From positions 1 through 64,000 of the IMG/VR virus record IMGVR_UViG_3300042460_000692: a stretch of DNA of 64,000 bases; one strand, 5' to 3'. The notes under the pieces were generated by a model. It was not told where the DNA came from. It saw only the letters and a program-made list of their open reading frames with translations, and searched no databases. The DNA comes from a virus. The stretch's first letter is position 1, and every line of letters begins with the position of its first letter. Below are positions 37,653 to 47,200 of the stretch, one piece after another. Position numbers and translations under genes: made by a program.

Positions 37653-40511
37653 ATGGCAAATTCAAACAGAGTATTCGTTTCTCCGGGTGTGTACACATCT
37701 GAGAAGGATCTAACATTCGTAGCACAAAGTGTCGGGGTTACAACTTTAGGTTTAGTAGGTGAGGCTTTAAAAGGTCCTGCTTTCGAACCTATTTTAGTTG
37801 GGGACTTCGACGAATTCAAAACGTATTTCGGACCAACTTCACCTGAGAAAGACGGTGCAAATAACCCTAAATATGAGTTAGCTTATATGGCTAAATCATA
37901 CTTACAAGAGTCTAATCAACTATTCGTAACAAGAATACTTGGTAAAACAGGATATAAACCAGGAAAAACTTATAGTATTAAAACTTTAGGTGGTGTAACA
38001 GTGGATTTAGTGTCTACACCTACATCAACAACAGGAATAACATTATCAGCAACAACCGCAACTATTACAGGTTCAACAATTTATGGTGAACTTTCAGGTA
38101 AAACGGCAACCAATGGTTCATCTGTAACAACATACATAACAAGTAAAACAGGTAAGAGTGGTGCGGCGTATGCAAATAACGATTGGTTTGTTATTGGTAA
38201 TGTACCAACTTCAGATACCTCAAGTTTAACAGGTACAAAACTTTTATCACCAATCGGTGAAAATGCTAATAAAAATTGGTATAATGCGTTCTTTACTAAA
38301 ACAGGGTCAGCCGACTCAACAATTGATGGTGTTTACTCTTATCTTTTTGTTTATTCTACAAGTACATCTTCATTTGATGTAACAAGATTTAAATACAGCG
38401 CATCACTTAACACAGATTATAGTGATGTAATTGTTGCTTCTTTAAGATCAAGAGGTGAATATAACGCTTCACAAAGTTTAGTATTACAAGTAACAGGAAC
38501 AACAGCAGTAACATTAACCGATGTTGGTGGTGTTACAACTAACCCAATGGCAGAATTTGCTTTAAATGTTACAGGTATTACGGGAGGAATTAAAACATTC
38601 AATTGTTCATTAGATATTTCATCAACAAAATATATAAATAAAGTATTAGGTACTGAAGTTTTTGATAAAGTAAAAGAAGATTATCCATTATATGTTAATG
38701 AAATATATTCTAACTTATTATTATCAGCATTTAGAAATGGATACGTAAGAGGTTTAAGTTTAGATGTATCATCAAACGTTGAAAGTGATAATTTTGCACA
38801 ATCATGGGATACTCCATCATCACCTACAGTTGTTTCTGAAGTTCGTGGTGGTAATGTTGCAGATTTATTCTCAATATTAACAATATCTGATGGAGACGCA
38901 GCAAATATTGAAGTTAAGGTTACAATTCAAAATATTAATTTAGATACTGCCGAATTTGATATTATGGTTCGTGATTTTAACGATACTGATGAAAATCAAA
39001 TTATATTAGAGAAATTTACAAGATGTTCAATGAATACTGACCTTCCAGGTTATGTGGCAAGAAAAGTTGGTACCTCTGATGGTGAATATGAATTACGTTC
39101 AAAGTTTATCATGTTAAATATGGCCGATAATGCACCTACGGACGCTTTCCCTGCTGGATTCAAAGGATTTACATCCTTACTTGTTTCAAGTAACAAATTA
39201 GGTAGTGTTCTTTACAAAACAGAATTTTTTGATGGTGGTGACGTGGTTTACTACGAATCGGATGGTTCTCAAGTATTATCTAACGGAGATAAAGTAAAGA
39301 AAGTCTCTTTAGGTTTATCATCTCAAAATGGTTTTAAATTTGATAGTGACTTGTTTAAATATAAAGGAAATGCGGCGTCTTCAAGTACATTCGGTTTCCA
39401 CTTATCAACAAACGCATCATCAATAACAGGAACAACATACCAAACAACACCTTATGATTTAGAAGGTCAATCTGGTACCGACAATAAATTAACCAACATA
39501 AACTTCCGTAAATTTACATTAGCGGTTTGTGGTGGATTTGATGGTTGGGATATATACAGAGAGACAAGAACTCTTGGTGACCAATTTATTTATGGTAAAA
39601 CAACATATAATACAGCTAATACCGATAATGGTGGTGTGTTCAATACAACCATAGGAAACTCTGATTATTATGCTTATTTAGAAGGTATTCAAACTTACTC
39701 AAATCCTGAGGCAATTGATATTAACGTATTCGCTACTGCAGGTATTAACTTCTACGATCATTCATCTTTAACAAGTCAAGCAATAGATATTATCGAGAAT
39801 GAAAGAGCCGATTCACTTTATATCATATCATCACCAAATGTTGATGATGCGGCAACCGTTACAGGTTACCTTGACGATTTAGGAATTGACTCTAACTATT
39901 CTGCAACATATTGGCCTTGGATTCAAGTAAGAGATACAGATAACGCAACTCAACTTTACATTCCACCAACAGGTGAGGTGTTGAAGAACATCGCGTTAAC
40001 TGATAACGTATCTTATCCTTGGTTCGCAGTTGCGGGTTATTCAAGAGGTTTGGTAAATGCAATTAAAGCTAAAAAGAAGTTAACTCTTGATGAAAGAGAC
40101 GAACTTTACAAAAATAGAATTAATCCAATCGCAACGTTCTCTGATACTGGTACAATTATTTGGGGTAACAAAACGTTACAAGTTAGAGAATCTGCACTTG
40201 ATAGAATCAACGTAAGAAGATTGTTGTTAAGAGCAAGAAAGTTAATTTCAGCAGTTGCTGTTAGATTGTTGTTCGAACAAAACGACGAACAAGTAAGACA
40301 AGAGTTCTTAAGATTGGTAAACCCAATTTTAGAATCAATTAAGAAAGAAAGAGGTCTTTATGAATTTAAAGTAAGTGTTTCAAGTGATGTTGAAGACATC
40401 GACGCTAACACTTTGAGAGGTAAAATTTACGTTAAACCTACTCGTTCTCTTGAATTTATTGATTTGGAATTCGTAATTACTCCAACAGGAGCTTCATTCG
40501 AGAATATCTAA
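37653..40511 (+). CDS. 18: Tail sheath protein, gp18
   Basis: Contractile sheath subunit. 952 residues (T4: 659). N-terminal NRVFVSPGVYTSEKDLTFVA and GLVGEALKGPAFEPILVGDF are the conserved sheath start. The C-terminal part (ALDRINVRRLLLRARKLISA, LRGKIYVKPTRSLEFIDLEF) is the conserved domain that locks the sheath onto the tube. The middle (about residues 100-520) is longer and Ser/Thr-rich, consistent with inserted surface domains. Terminated by a strong hairpin at 40535. Preceded by a late-type box. Confidence 0.95.
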   Translation: MANSNRVFVSPGVYTSEKDLTFVAQSVGVTTLGLVGEALKGPAFEPILVGDFDEFKTYFGPTSPEKDGANNPKYELAYMAKSYLQESNQLFVTRILGKTGYKPGKTYSIKTLGGVTVDLVSTPTSTTGITLSATTATITGSTIYGELSGKTATNGSSVTTYITSKTGKSGAAYANNDWFVIGNVPTSDTSSLTGTKLLSPIGENANKNWYNAFFTKTGSADSTIDGVYSYLFVYSTSTSSFDVTRFKYSASLNTDYSDVIVASLRSRGEYNASQSLVLQVTGTTAVTLTDVGGVTTNPMAEFALNVTGITGGIKTFNCSLDISSTKYINKVLGTEVFDKVKEDYPLYVNEIYSNLLLSAFRNGYVRGLSLDVSSNVESDNFAQSWDTPSSPTVVSEVRGGNVADLFSILTISDGDAANIEVKVTIQNINLDTAEFDIMVRDFNDTDENQIILEKFTRCSMNTDLPGYVARKVGTSDGEYELRSKFIMLNMADNAPTDAFPAGFKGFTSLLVSSNKLGSVLYKTEFFDGGDVVYYESDGSQVLSNGDKVKKVSLGLSSQNGFKFDSDLFKYKGNAASSSTFGFHLSTNASSITGTTYQTTPYDLEGQSGTDNKLTNINFRKFTLAVCGGFDGWDIYRETRTLGDQFIYGKTTYNTANTDNGGVFNTTIGNSDYYAYLEGIQTYSNPEAIDINVFATAGINFYDHSSLTSQAIDIIENERADSLYIISSPNVDDAATVTGYLDDLGIDSNYSATYWPWIQVRDTDNATQLYIPPTGEVLKNIALTDNVSYPWFAVAGYSRGLVNAIKAKKKLTLDERDELYKNRINPIATFSDTGTIIWGNKTLQVRESALDRINVRRLLLRARKLISAVAVRLLFEQNDEQVRQEFLRLVNPILESIKKERGLYEFKVSVSSDVEDIDANTLRGKIYVKPTRSLEFIDLEFVITPTGASFENI

Positions 40512-40534
40512 TCTAAAAGGAGGATATAAAAATA

Positions 40535-40564
40535 AAAAGGGAGGCCGAAAAGCTTCCCTTTTTT
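40535..40564 (+). terminator. Terminator after the sheath gene
   Basis: AAAAAGGGA (40535-40543) pairs with TCCCTTTTT (40556-40564), loop about 12 nt, T-run at the end, 24 nt after the sheath stop. Confidence 0.8.
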
Positions 40565-40613
40565 AATGCTCCACATGGAACCAATTATTATTAAAATTAT
40601 ATCATTTTATTTT

Positions 40614-40697
40614 ACCCAGTATAATCTGGAACTAGTTATACTAGTATTTATATGTTATATTATTAAACTAGAAATTTATTAATTATTTATACTGGGT
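40614..40697. other. 84-bp segment with 11-bp inverted ends in the sheath-tube gap
   Basis: ACCCAGTATAA at 40614-40624 and its exact complement TTATACTGGGT at 40687-40697 enclose A+T-rich sequence with two ACTAGT sites. It lies between the sheath terminator and the tube promoter region (gap 40512-40833, no convincing gene). Lacks the T-arm and D-arm bases of a tRNA. Could be a structured leader RNA or protein-binding site. Confidence 0.5.
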
Positions 40698-40788
40698 CTA
40701 GAATACTGGAGGATTTGTAAAAAACTACGAAAAAAAATCCACAAAATCAAGATCGATCCTAAAAATAAATTTATTTCTAATTAACATA

Positions 40789-40796
40789 TATTTATA
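40789..40796 (+). promoter_or_regulatory. Late-type box before the tube gene
   Basis: TATTTATA, 37 nt before the tail tube start codon. Confidence 0.55.
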
Positions 40797-40833
40797 AGAG
40801 TATAAAATAACAAAAAAACTTAACAAATACAAC

Positions 40834-41322
40834 ATGGCAGATTTACTAATGAAAATGCCGGTTCCTTACGAACCGAAAAGACAGAACCGATTTATTGTAA
40901 GATTCCCATCTTCTTTGGGTATCAATGAATGGTATGTAACATCAGCGGCTAGACCATCCGCAAAAATCAACGCGACTGAAATTCCTTTTTTAAATACTTC
41001 AACATATGTTGCGGGTAAATTTAGTTGGGATACTATGAGGGTAACATTTAAAGACCCGATTGGTCCATCAGCGTCACAAGCGTTAATGGAGTGGTTCCGT
41101 TTACACGCTGAATCAGTTACTGGTCGTATGGGATATGCTGCCGGTTATAAAAAAGACATCGAACTTGAAATGTTAGACCCAACGGGAGTTGTTGTTGAAA
41201 AATGGATTCTTCAAGGAACATTTATTCAAGACATCAACTTTGGTGAATTAGACTATTCAAGAGATGAAATTGCAACTATCCAATGTACTTTACGTATGGA
41301 TAGATGTATACTTGTATTCTAA
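40834..41322 (+). CDS. 19: Tail tube protein, gp19
   Basis: Forms the inner tube. 162 residues (T4: 163). NRFIVRFPSSLGINEWYVTS, the conserved SRP-like ARPSAKINATEIPF, WDTMRVTFKDPIGPSASQAL, and the C-terminal INFGELDYSRDEIATIQCTL, RMDRCILVF are the T4 tube pattern. Followed by a terminator at 41344. High confidence. Confidence 0.95.
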   Translation: MADLLMKMPVPYEPKRQNRFIVRFPSSLGINEWYVTSAARPSAKINATEIPFLNTSTYVAGKFSWDTMRVTFKDPIGPSASQALMEWFRLHAESVTGRMGYAAGYKKDIELEMLDPTGVVVEKWILQGTFIQDINFGELDYSRDEIATIQCTLRMDRCILVF

Positions 41323-41343
41323 TATTATACTTTTTCATATATT

Positions 41344-41378
41344 AAACCGATATACCAGAAATGGGTATCGGTTTTTTT
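41344..41378 (+). terminator. Terminator after the tube gene
   Basis: AAACCGATA (41344-41352) pairs with TATCGGTTT (41366-41374), inner TACC/GGGTA pairing, then a T-run to 41378. Confidence 0.8.
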
Positions 41379-41423
41379 ATGTTTAAAACTTTACTTTACG
41401 ATAGTTATAGATTAAATTGTACT

Positions 41424-42173
41424 ATGGAAGAATTAAGAATTGACCCAAGAATCGCATATGATGTTGTGGAGTTACCAAGTAGAGGTATCCATTATCAAAA
41501 TGGTAAGAAATCACTAAGAATAGCTTACCTAACTGCCGCGGATGAAAATATATTAGCATCCCCAAATTTAATACAGACAAATGCTATAGTTAATGAACTA
41601 TTAAAAAGAAAAGTATTAGACAAAGACTTATCAACCGAAGATTTGGTTGAAGAAGATAAGGAGGCTATTTTAATATTTTTAAGAAATACCGCATTTGGTT
41701 CAGAATATAAAGTTACATTAACCGACCCAAAAACAAACGAAGATTTTGAGGTTCAAATAGATTTAAGTAGTTTAGATTTTAAACCATTTACATTAGTTGC
41801 AGATTCTAACGGAGAATATTCATATTTTATGAATAAATCCAAAGTAGACGTAACATTTAAGTTTTTAACCCAAAAACAAGAAAACGACATAAAAGAAATT
41901 GCAAAGAGTTGGAATGGTAATGGAATAGCTCCAATTATTACAAAACAACTCGAAGGTATGATTAAATCCGTGGCTGGAGTTAATGACCCAATGAACACAA
42001 GAAATTTCATTGAGAATATGCCGATTAAAGATTCACAAGATTTTAGAAAATACGTATCTGACAATAAGCCAGGAATTGACCTAACACAAACAGCAAATAC
42101 CCCATCAGGAGAAGAGATCCAATTTAGAATTGGGTTTGGGGTTGACTTTTTTCGCCCTTTCTACGGAATATAA
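41424..42173 (+). CDS. 26: gp26-like baseplate/tail assembly protein
   Basis: 249 residues from ATG 41424 (MEELRIDPRIAYDVVELPSR). A longer in-frame reading from 41361 starts inside the tube terminator and is rejected. ELPSRGIHYQ, SLRIAYLTAADENILASPNL and IFLRNTAFGSEYKVTLT fit the T4 gp26 family (Pfam T4_baseplate pattern, from memory). It lies exactly where tail assembly chaperones lie: after the tube gene and before the tape measure. A short frame reading past its 3' end (42142-42303) may be a +1 frameshift extension. Confidence 0.75.
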   Translation: MEELRIDPRIAYDVVELPSRGIHYQNGKKSLRIAYLTAADENILASPNLIQTNAIVNELLKRKVLDKDLSTEDLVEEDKEAILIFLRNTAFGSEYKVTLTDPKTNEDFEVQIDLSSLDFKPFTLVADSNGEYSYFMNKSKVDVTFKFLTQKQENDIKEIAKSWNGNGIAPIITKQLEGMIKSVAGVNDPMNTRNFIENMPIKDSQDFRKYVSDNKPGIDLTQTANTPSGEEIQFRIGFGVDFFRPFYGI

Positions 42174-42303
42174 GAAAAATCAATTATCGGAAATTCACTA
42201 CCTAATCAGGAAAGGATTCTCATATGGAGACATTTTAACTATGCCTGTCTATATTAGACGATATTATATTGGTTATATAATGGAGTTGGAAAACACACAA
42301 TAA
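42142..42303 (+). CDS. gp51-like / tail-chaperone extension frame (start uncertain)
   Basis: A frame open from 42085 to the stop at 42301-42303, +1 relative to the gp26-like gene. It encodes LSTEYKKNQLSEIHYLIRKG then FSYGDILTMPVYIRRYYIGY then IMELENTQ. The MPVYIRRYY element is typical of the small gp51/chaperone partner. There is no ATG before its core; TTG codons at 42130, 42136 and 42142 are possible starts. Alternatively a +1 slip at TTTTTTC (42147-42153) would fuse it to the gp26-like protein as a roughly 292-residue product. T4 has genes 26 and 51 adjacent in the same order. It is followed 13 nt later by the tape measure start. Confidence 0.6.
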   Translation: MTFFALSTEYKKNQLSEIHYLIRKGFSYGDILTMPVYIRRYYIGYIMELENTQ

Positions 42304-42305
42304 CC

Positions 42306-42313
42306 TATTTATA
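42306..42313 (+). promoter_or_regulatory. Late-type box
   Basis: TATTTATA, 3 nt before the tape-measure start codon at 42317. Confidence 0.5.
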
Positions 42314-42316
42314 TGT

Positions 42317-44218
42317 ATGGCAAAATATAGCACAACAGATTTAGAGAAGGCAGGGTCGGATGGAAACTGGCCAAGGTTTTTAACAATTTATAAAGATTTA
42401 TACCCACCATCGAATTCTAATAGTGAGAGTGAACTAAATTCATTACAATCAAGAGCTAAAATTGAATATGAATCGTATTCAAGTGGTCAAAAAAAAGGAA
42501 CCAGTACAACCAAAGGAGCGAAATCATTCATTGAGGCAGCCAGTGGAATTTTAAAAGGACAAGAAGGTGGTGGACATTATAAAGATATTAAGGACTCGGT
42601 TAATTCAACGGAGCTTTTGTCTATGGCATCAAAAGACGGAAAAATTTTACCAGCAGACCAAATTGCACAAAACGTATTCAAGGCTGGATTAGAACAGATC
42701 GGTGATGAATATAATAATCAAAGAAAGTTATTAGAAGACATCAACACCAAAACCGGTTTAACGGGTGCACTATCAAAAGATTTTAGGGAAGAAATATCAA
42801 ACGCAGGACCAAAATTAGCACAATTAGGTATATCATTTGAAACATTAGCGGGAGTTGCTCAAGGTTTAGTGGAAAAGTCTGGTAAATTTAATTTAATAAA
42901 TCAACAATCATTTGAACAGGCGGCAGTGGTTGGTCAAGCATACCTTGGTTCAATGGAAGCATTAACCAACATGTTACCTGATTTTGAAAAAGTAGGTATA
43001 GGGGCTAAAGGTACGTTCGATGCAGTTGAAAAAGCGGGAAAAAGCTCACTAACTTTAGGACTAAATTCACAAAGAGTTTCAAAAGATTTAGCAACAAATA
43101 TAGGTAAGTTAAACGAATACGGATTCCAAAAAGGAGTTGAGGGTTTAGCTAGAATGGTTCAAAAATCTATTGAATTTAGATTAAGTATGGATGCGGTTTC
43201 ACAAGTTGCCGAAAAAGTATTTAGTCCAGAAAGTGCATTAGAGTTATCAGCTAACTTACAAGTATTAGGTGGTGCCATTGGAGATTTCAATGACCCACTT
43301 AAATTAATGTATATGGCAACGAATAATGTTGAAGGATTACAAGATTCAATTATTAATGCTGCAAGTAGTTTAGCCACATACAACCAAGAACAAGGAAGAT
43401 TTGAAGTTACAGGTGTTAACTTAAGAAAAGTAAGAGAGATGGCTACCGCATTAGGTATGGACTATAAGGAACTTACAAAGACCGCAGTTGCGGCACAAGA
43501 AAGATTAAGCGCAAAAGAAATGTTATCTGGTTTAAGAATTGAAGATGAGGATAAAGAATTCTTAACTAACATGTCTCAGATGAAAAATGGTAAAATGACC
43601 ATTGAATTACAATCTGAAAAAATGAGAGACCTTTTTGGTGGAGCACAGGAGGTAGCGTTAGATACTTTAGATAAGAACCAAGCCGAATTATTGTTAAAAT
43701 ATAAAGATGAATTTAAAAAATTAGAGGCAGATGATATTGTAAGAGGACAAGCTTCAGATATTGAAAATATTAGACGAGATGTTTCATTTTTAGTTAAATC
43801 GATTGCGTTAACAGGAACAAGAGAGGTTAAAGAGTTGGCGGATAAAATGGGAATTGATATGAAAAAATTCGCAGAAACAACAAAAGAAGCACTCCCAAAA
43901 GCCGCCACTTTAATTAATAATGAAATAAAAGGTATTATTACACCTGATAATAAACAAACAGGTAAAGTTGAAACACCAAAAAATGCAATAACAAAAGAAG
44001 AGGCAACAAAAATTGCAGAAGAAGAAGCTAAAAAACAAAAAGAATCGTCAACTCAAACAGACAAAAATGTTAAAGTAACAAACGAATATGTATTCAAAGG
44101 TGGTGACGCTTTAGTTGATGGATGGATGAGAGAAGTGGGTAAAAATTCAAGTATCTATAATGACTTCCATACAGTAGATACTCAATCGTATACCACACCA
44201 TCGACAGCTAAAAGATAA
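42317..44218 (+). CDS. Tape-measure-like protein
   Basis: 633 residues, helical, with the Ala/Gly/Leu/Lys pattern of tail tape measures: ISNAGPKLAQLGISFETLAG, GIGAKGTFDAVEKAGKSSLT, EYGFQKGVEGLARMVQKSIE, SPESALELSANLQVLGGAIG. T4 gp29, the hub tape measure, has 590 residues, so length fits. The C-terminus becomes polar and Lys/Gln/Thr-rich. It follows the gp26/gp51-like pair, the standard chaperone-tape measure order. Confidence 0.72.
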   Translation: MAKYSTTDLEKAGSDGNWPRFLTIYKDLYPPSNSNSESELNSLQSRAKIEYESYSSGQKKGTSTTKGAKSFIEAASGILKGQEGGGHYKDIKDSVNSTELLSMASKDGKILPADQIAQNVFKAGLEQIGDEYNNQRKLLEDINTKTGLTGALSKDFREEISNAGPKLAQLGISFETLAGVAQGLVEKSGKFNLINQQSFEQAAVVGQAYLGSMEALTNMLPDFEKVGIGAKGTFDAVEKAGKSSLTLGLNSQRVSKDLATNIGKLNEYGFQKGVEGLARMVQKSIEFRLSMDAVSQVAEKVFSPESALELSANLQVLGGAIGDFNDPLKLMYMATNNVEGLQDSIINAASSLATYNQEQGRFEVTGVNLRKVREMATALGMDYKELTKTAVAAQERLSAKEMLSGLRIEDEDKEFLTNMSQMKNGKMTIELQSEKMRDLFGGAQEVALDTLDKNQAELLLKYKDEFKKLEADDIVRGQASDIENIRRDVSFLVKSIALTGTREVKELADKMGIDMKKFAETTKEALPKAATLINNEIKGIITPDNKQTGKVETPKNAITKEEATKIAEEEAKKQKESSTQTDKNVKVTNEYVFKGGDALVDGWMREVGKNSSIYNDFHTVDTQSYTTPSTAKR

Positions 44219-44230
44219 TCTAAATAAATC

Positions 44231-44238
44231 TATTTATA
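44231..44238 (+). promoter_or_regulatory. Late-type box
   Basis: TATTTATA, 15 nt before the start codon at 44254. Confidence 0.5.
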
Positions 44239-44253
44239 ATATAAAAGAAAATA

Positions 44254-47200
44254 ATGCCAAGTTACTTAAATTTTGATTCTACTAAAGAATTTAGGAATTC
44301 TATCATAGCAAAAACGTTAATCAAACCAAATGGTCCACAAACGTTTACTAAAGATAACTATGATTATCAAAAATTAAGTAATCTATCAAATGTTGATCCA
44401 GGTGCTGTTGATAAAAATAGAAAAGATGATTTAATTAAAATTTCTAATTCAAACATATATAAACCAACTAAATTTTTTATAAAGGAAAATATTGATACGT
44501 TACCAAGAACACGTAACTTATCATTATATTTTAATGGTGGTTCTCCATATTTTACTGCGGAGAAACATAATTTAATTGGTATCATGGCAACAAAAAAGTA
44601 CGATACTGAATCTGAATTATTTAAATTTGCTGCAAAATACATAAGAGAAGATAAGGGAGGTCCTGTATTAACAAGGATAGCTTATAATACCGATAGAGCA
44701 ATTAATGGTAAGATAAGATTGTTAGACGCTTTAAATGGTAACACAGCAACCGCGTTAAACATATTAACAGGTAGAGAACCATTAGTTGAAATGAATAATA
44801 AGATTACTGTTGCAAGTACTCTTATTGGTAAAGGTATCGATTTTTTACAAACAGTTTCAGGAACACAATTACCATTTAGTGAAATACCTGGCGATTATTT
44901 ATCAAACCCAAGAAATCCAATAAATTATAGACCCGAAGCAAAAACTGAATTAGGTAAAATTGCACAAGATGTTACGGGAGTATTAGGTTCATTGATTGGA
45001 ATTGAAAGAAGACCAAAGTTATCAAGAAAACCTTCAGATTTATTAATACAATATATGGGTCAAGGACCTAAACAGGCTTTGTTTGATTCATTAACATTTA
45101 ATAGATATGCACCAAACTATACAACAAGTGCGAGATCTCAACAATCATCAAAGTTATTTAGTTTTGTAGATAAAGCGGCACAAGGTATAAAAAATATATT
45201 AGGTGTCGAAGCTCCCGCAGGACAAGCTTATATTGGTGACGATAGGTCAAATGATGTAAGATTTGCAATGGGAGATTTTAATGACAACCAAGTAAGAAGT
45301 CCTTATTATCTTTCATTAATGTTTGATGAAATTTCTGCTCAGTTATTTCATAAAAGTAAAAATGTAACCGAGGGAGGACAAATTGGAGGTAAACTAGCTT
45401 GGTATAGTAAAAATTCTAAAAATAAATTAGGAGAACATAACAAGGAATATAGTGGTATAGAACAAACTAATTTACAAGATAGTTTATCAACAAAATATGT
45501 TTTTAGAGAAGATTCAATTTTAGGAAAAACACAACAAATATTAAATACATTACCAACTAATGGTTCTGAGATGCGTTCTCACGTAGCAAACGTAATTGAC
45601 CAAACCAGTAGAGTTTTTAAAGATGGTGAGGTAATGATGTCAAGAGGTTCTGCGGTAAAATACACAAACAAATTTTCTGGTGAAGAAAGTGGTGTTGAAT
45701 ATTGTAGAGTATGGACAAAAGATAGACCATACTTTAACTACACAGATACCATGAGAAGAACAAACATGGTAAGAAAGTTTGATGGAAGTGTAATGGGTGG
45801 TGGTAGTAGAGTATGGAACTTAAACTACGCACCAATGTCGAATGGTAGAAAATCATTTGAAAATTCAACAAATATAAAAGATGGACAGGCAAAAAAATAT
45901 ATGTTTTCAATTGAAAACTTAGCTTGGAAATCATCCACACAAAAAGGATTCACTGTACAAGATTTACCAATTTGCGAAAGAGGTTCAAATGGAGGTAGAG
46001 TAATGTGGTTCCCACCATATGATTTAAAAGTATCAGAACAAAATAGTGCTAAATGGGAAGAGAATAGTTTTTTAGGTAGACCAGAACCAATATACACTTA
46101 TCAAAATACATCAAGAAGTGGTACAATATCATTTAAGGTTGTCGTTGACCACCCAAGTATTTTAAATCTATTGGTGAGAGAACATTTCAAAGGTATGTCA
46201 GATGAAGAGGCGGACAACTATATTAATGCATTCTTTGCTGGATGTGAGGAAATTGACTTTTATGATTTAGTAAGAAAATATACTAACTTAGATACGGACG
46301 ATATAAAAAGAATTAATGAATATCTTAATGCTGGAAAAGAAATGTCCACCATTAAGAAATATAAATATTCATCAGAAGAAGTTGAGGAGGTTAAACCAGA
46401 GACGGGTGAAACCCCAACAAAGGCACCCGAACCTTTTTCATTAGCTTTATTTTTTCCAAATGATATTCCTGCTAAAGATGCTAATAACACCACAAAAGGA
46501 GAAATATATAGCACAATACAACCTTCATATTATGCACAAAAATCCTCACTAAACGCAGATGCTTTAGCTGATTTTACAAGATTAAGTGGAGACACAAGTG
46601 GAGATGCAATCCAAGACATAAAGACAATTTTTAAATTAGAAAAATCAAAAATAACAGATTTTCCTAAAGCAATTAGTTTACAATTGGATAAGTTAAACAC
46701 AGGATTTGAAAAATTAAATACAAATTATACGGAATTTAATACAAAAATCGCCGACCTTAAAAAGGCGGTAAGTGGAAATACAATTGAACTTGCTGAATTT
46801 AAAATACTTTCAAGCGCATCCGAAGTTGCAAATGATGATTACAATTTCCTATTAGGAATGAGAAGAGCACATTCTTTAGTATTGGATATTCTTACTAAAT
46901 TAAAAGGAGATGTAGATAAAATACCCGACTTTAACTGGCCATCAGAGCAGGAAGTTAAAAAGAATGCTAAAGATGGTTTAAATGACCAAAAGTTAACATT
47001 TACTTTTGAAAAGTTAGGATATAAAGGTAATGTAGGTAAGTTAATTATAAACTTTTCTACTGAAGGTGAAAACGCTAAAGGATTAACGAATGTTGATCCA
47101 GATGGTAGATTAGATTGTAAGACTGTTATTCAAACAAAATATGGTTTAAAAATAACGACACCAAACGCATTTTATTGTAGACAAACAAGTGTTAAGTTTT

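Noticed and set aside
40566-40682. A 38-residue hydrophobic reading frame in the sheath-tube gap
   Set aside because: It starts right after the terminator U-tract, has no promoter or late box of its own, and overlaps the inverted-repeat element; hydrophobic content is expected from A+T-rich sequence.
40614-40697. Possible tRNA formed by the inverted ends
   Set aside because: The length and closing stem are suggestive, but there is no TTCRA T-loop, no D-arm and no anticodon stem of the right size.
41361-41423. Longer N-terminus of the gp26-like protein
   Set aside because: It begins inside the tube terminator and adds residues unlike the family; ATG 41424 gives the conserved start.
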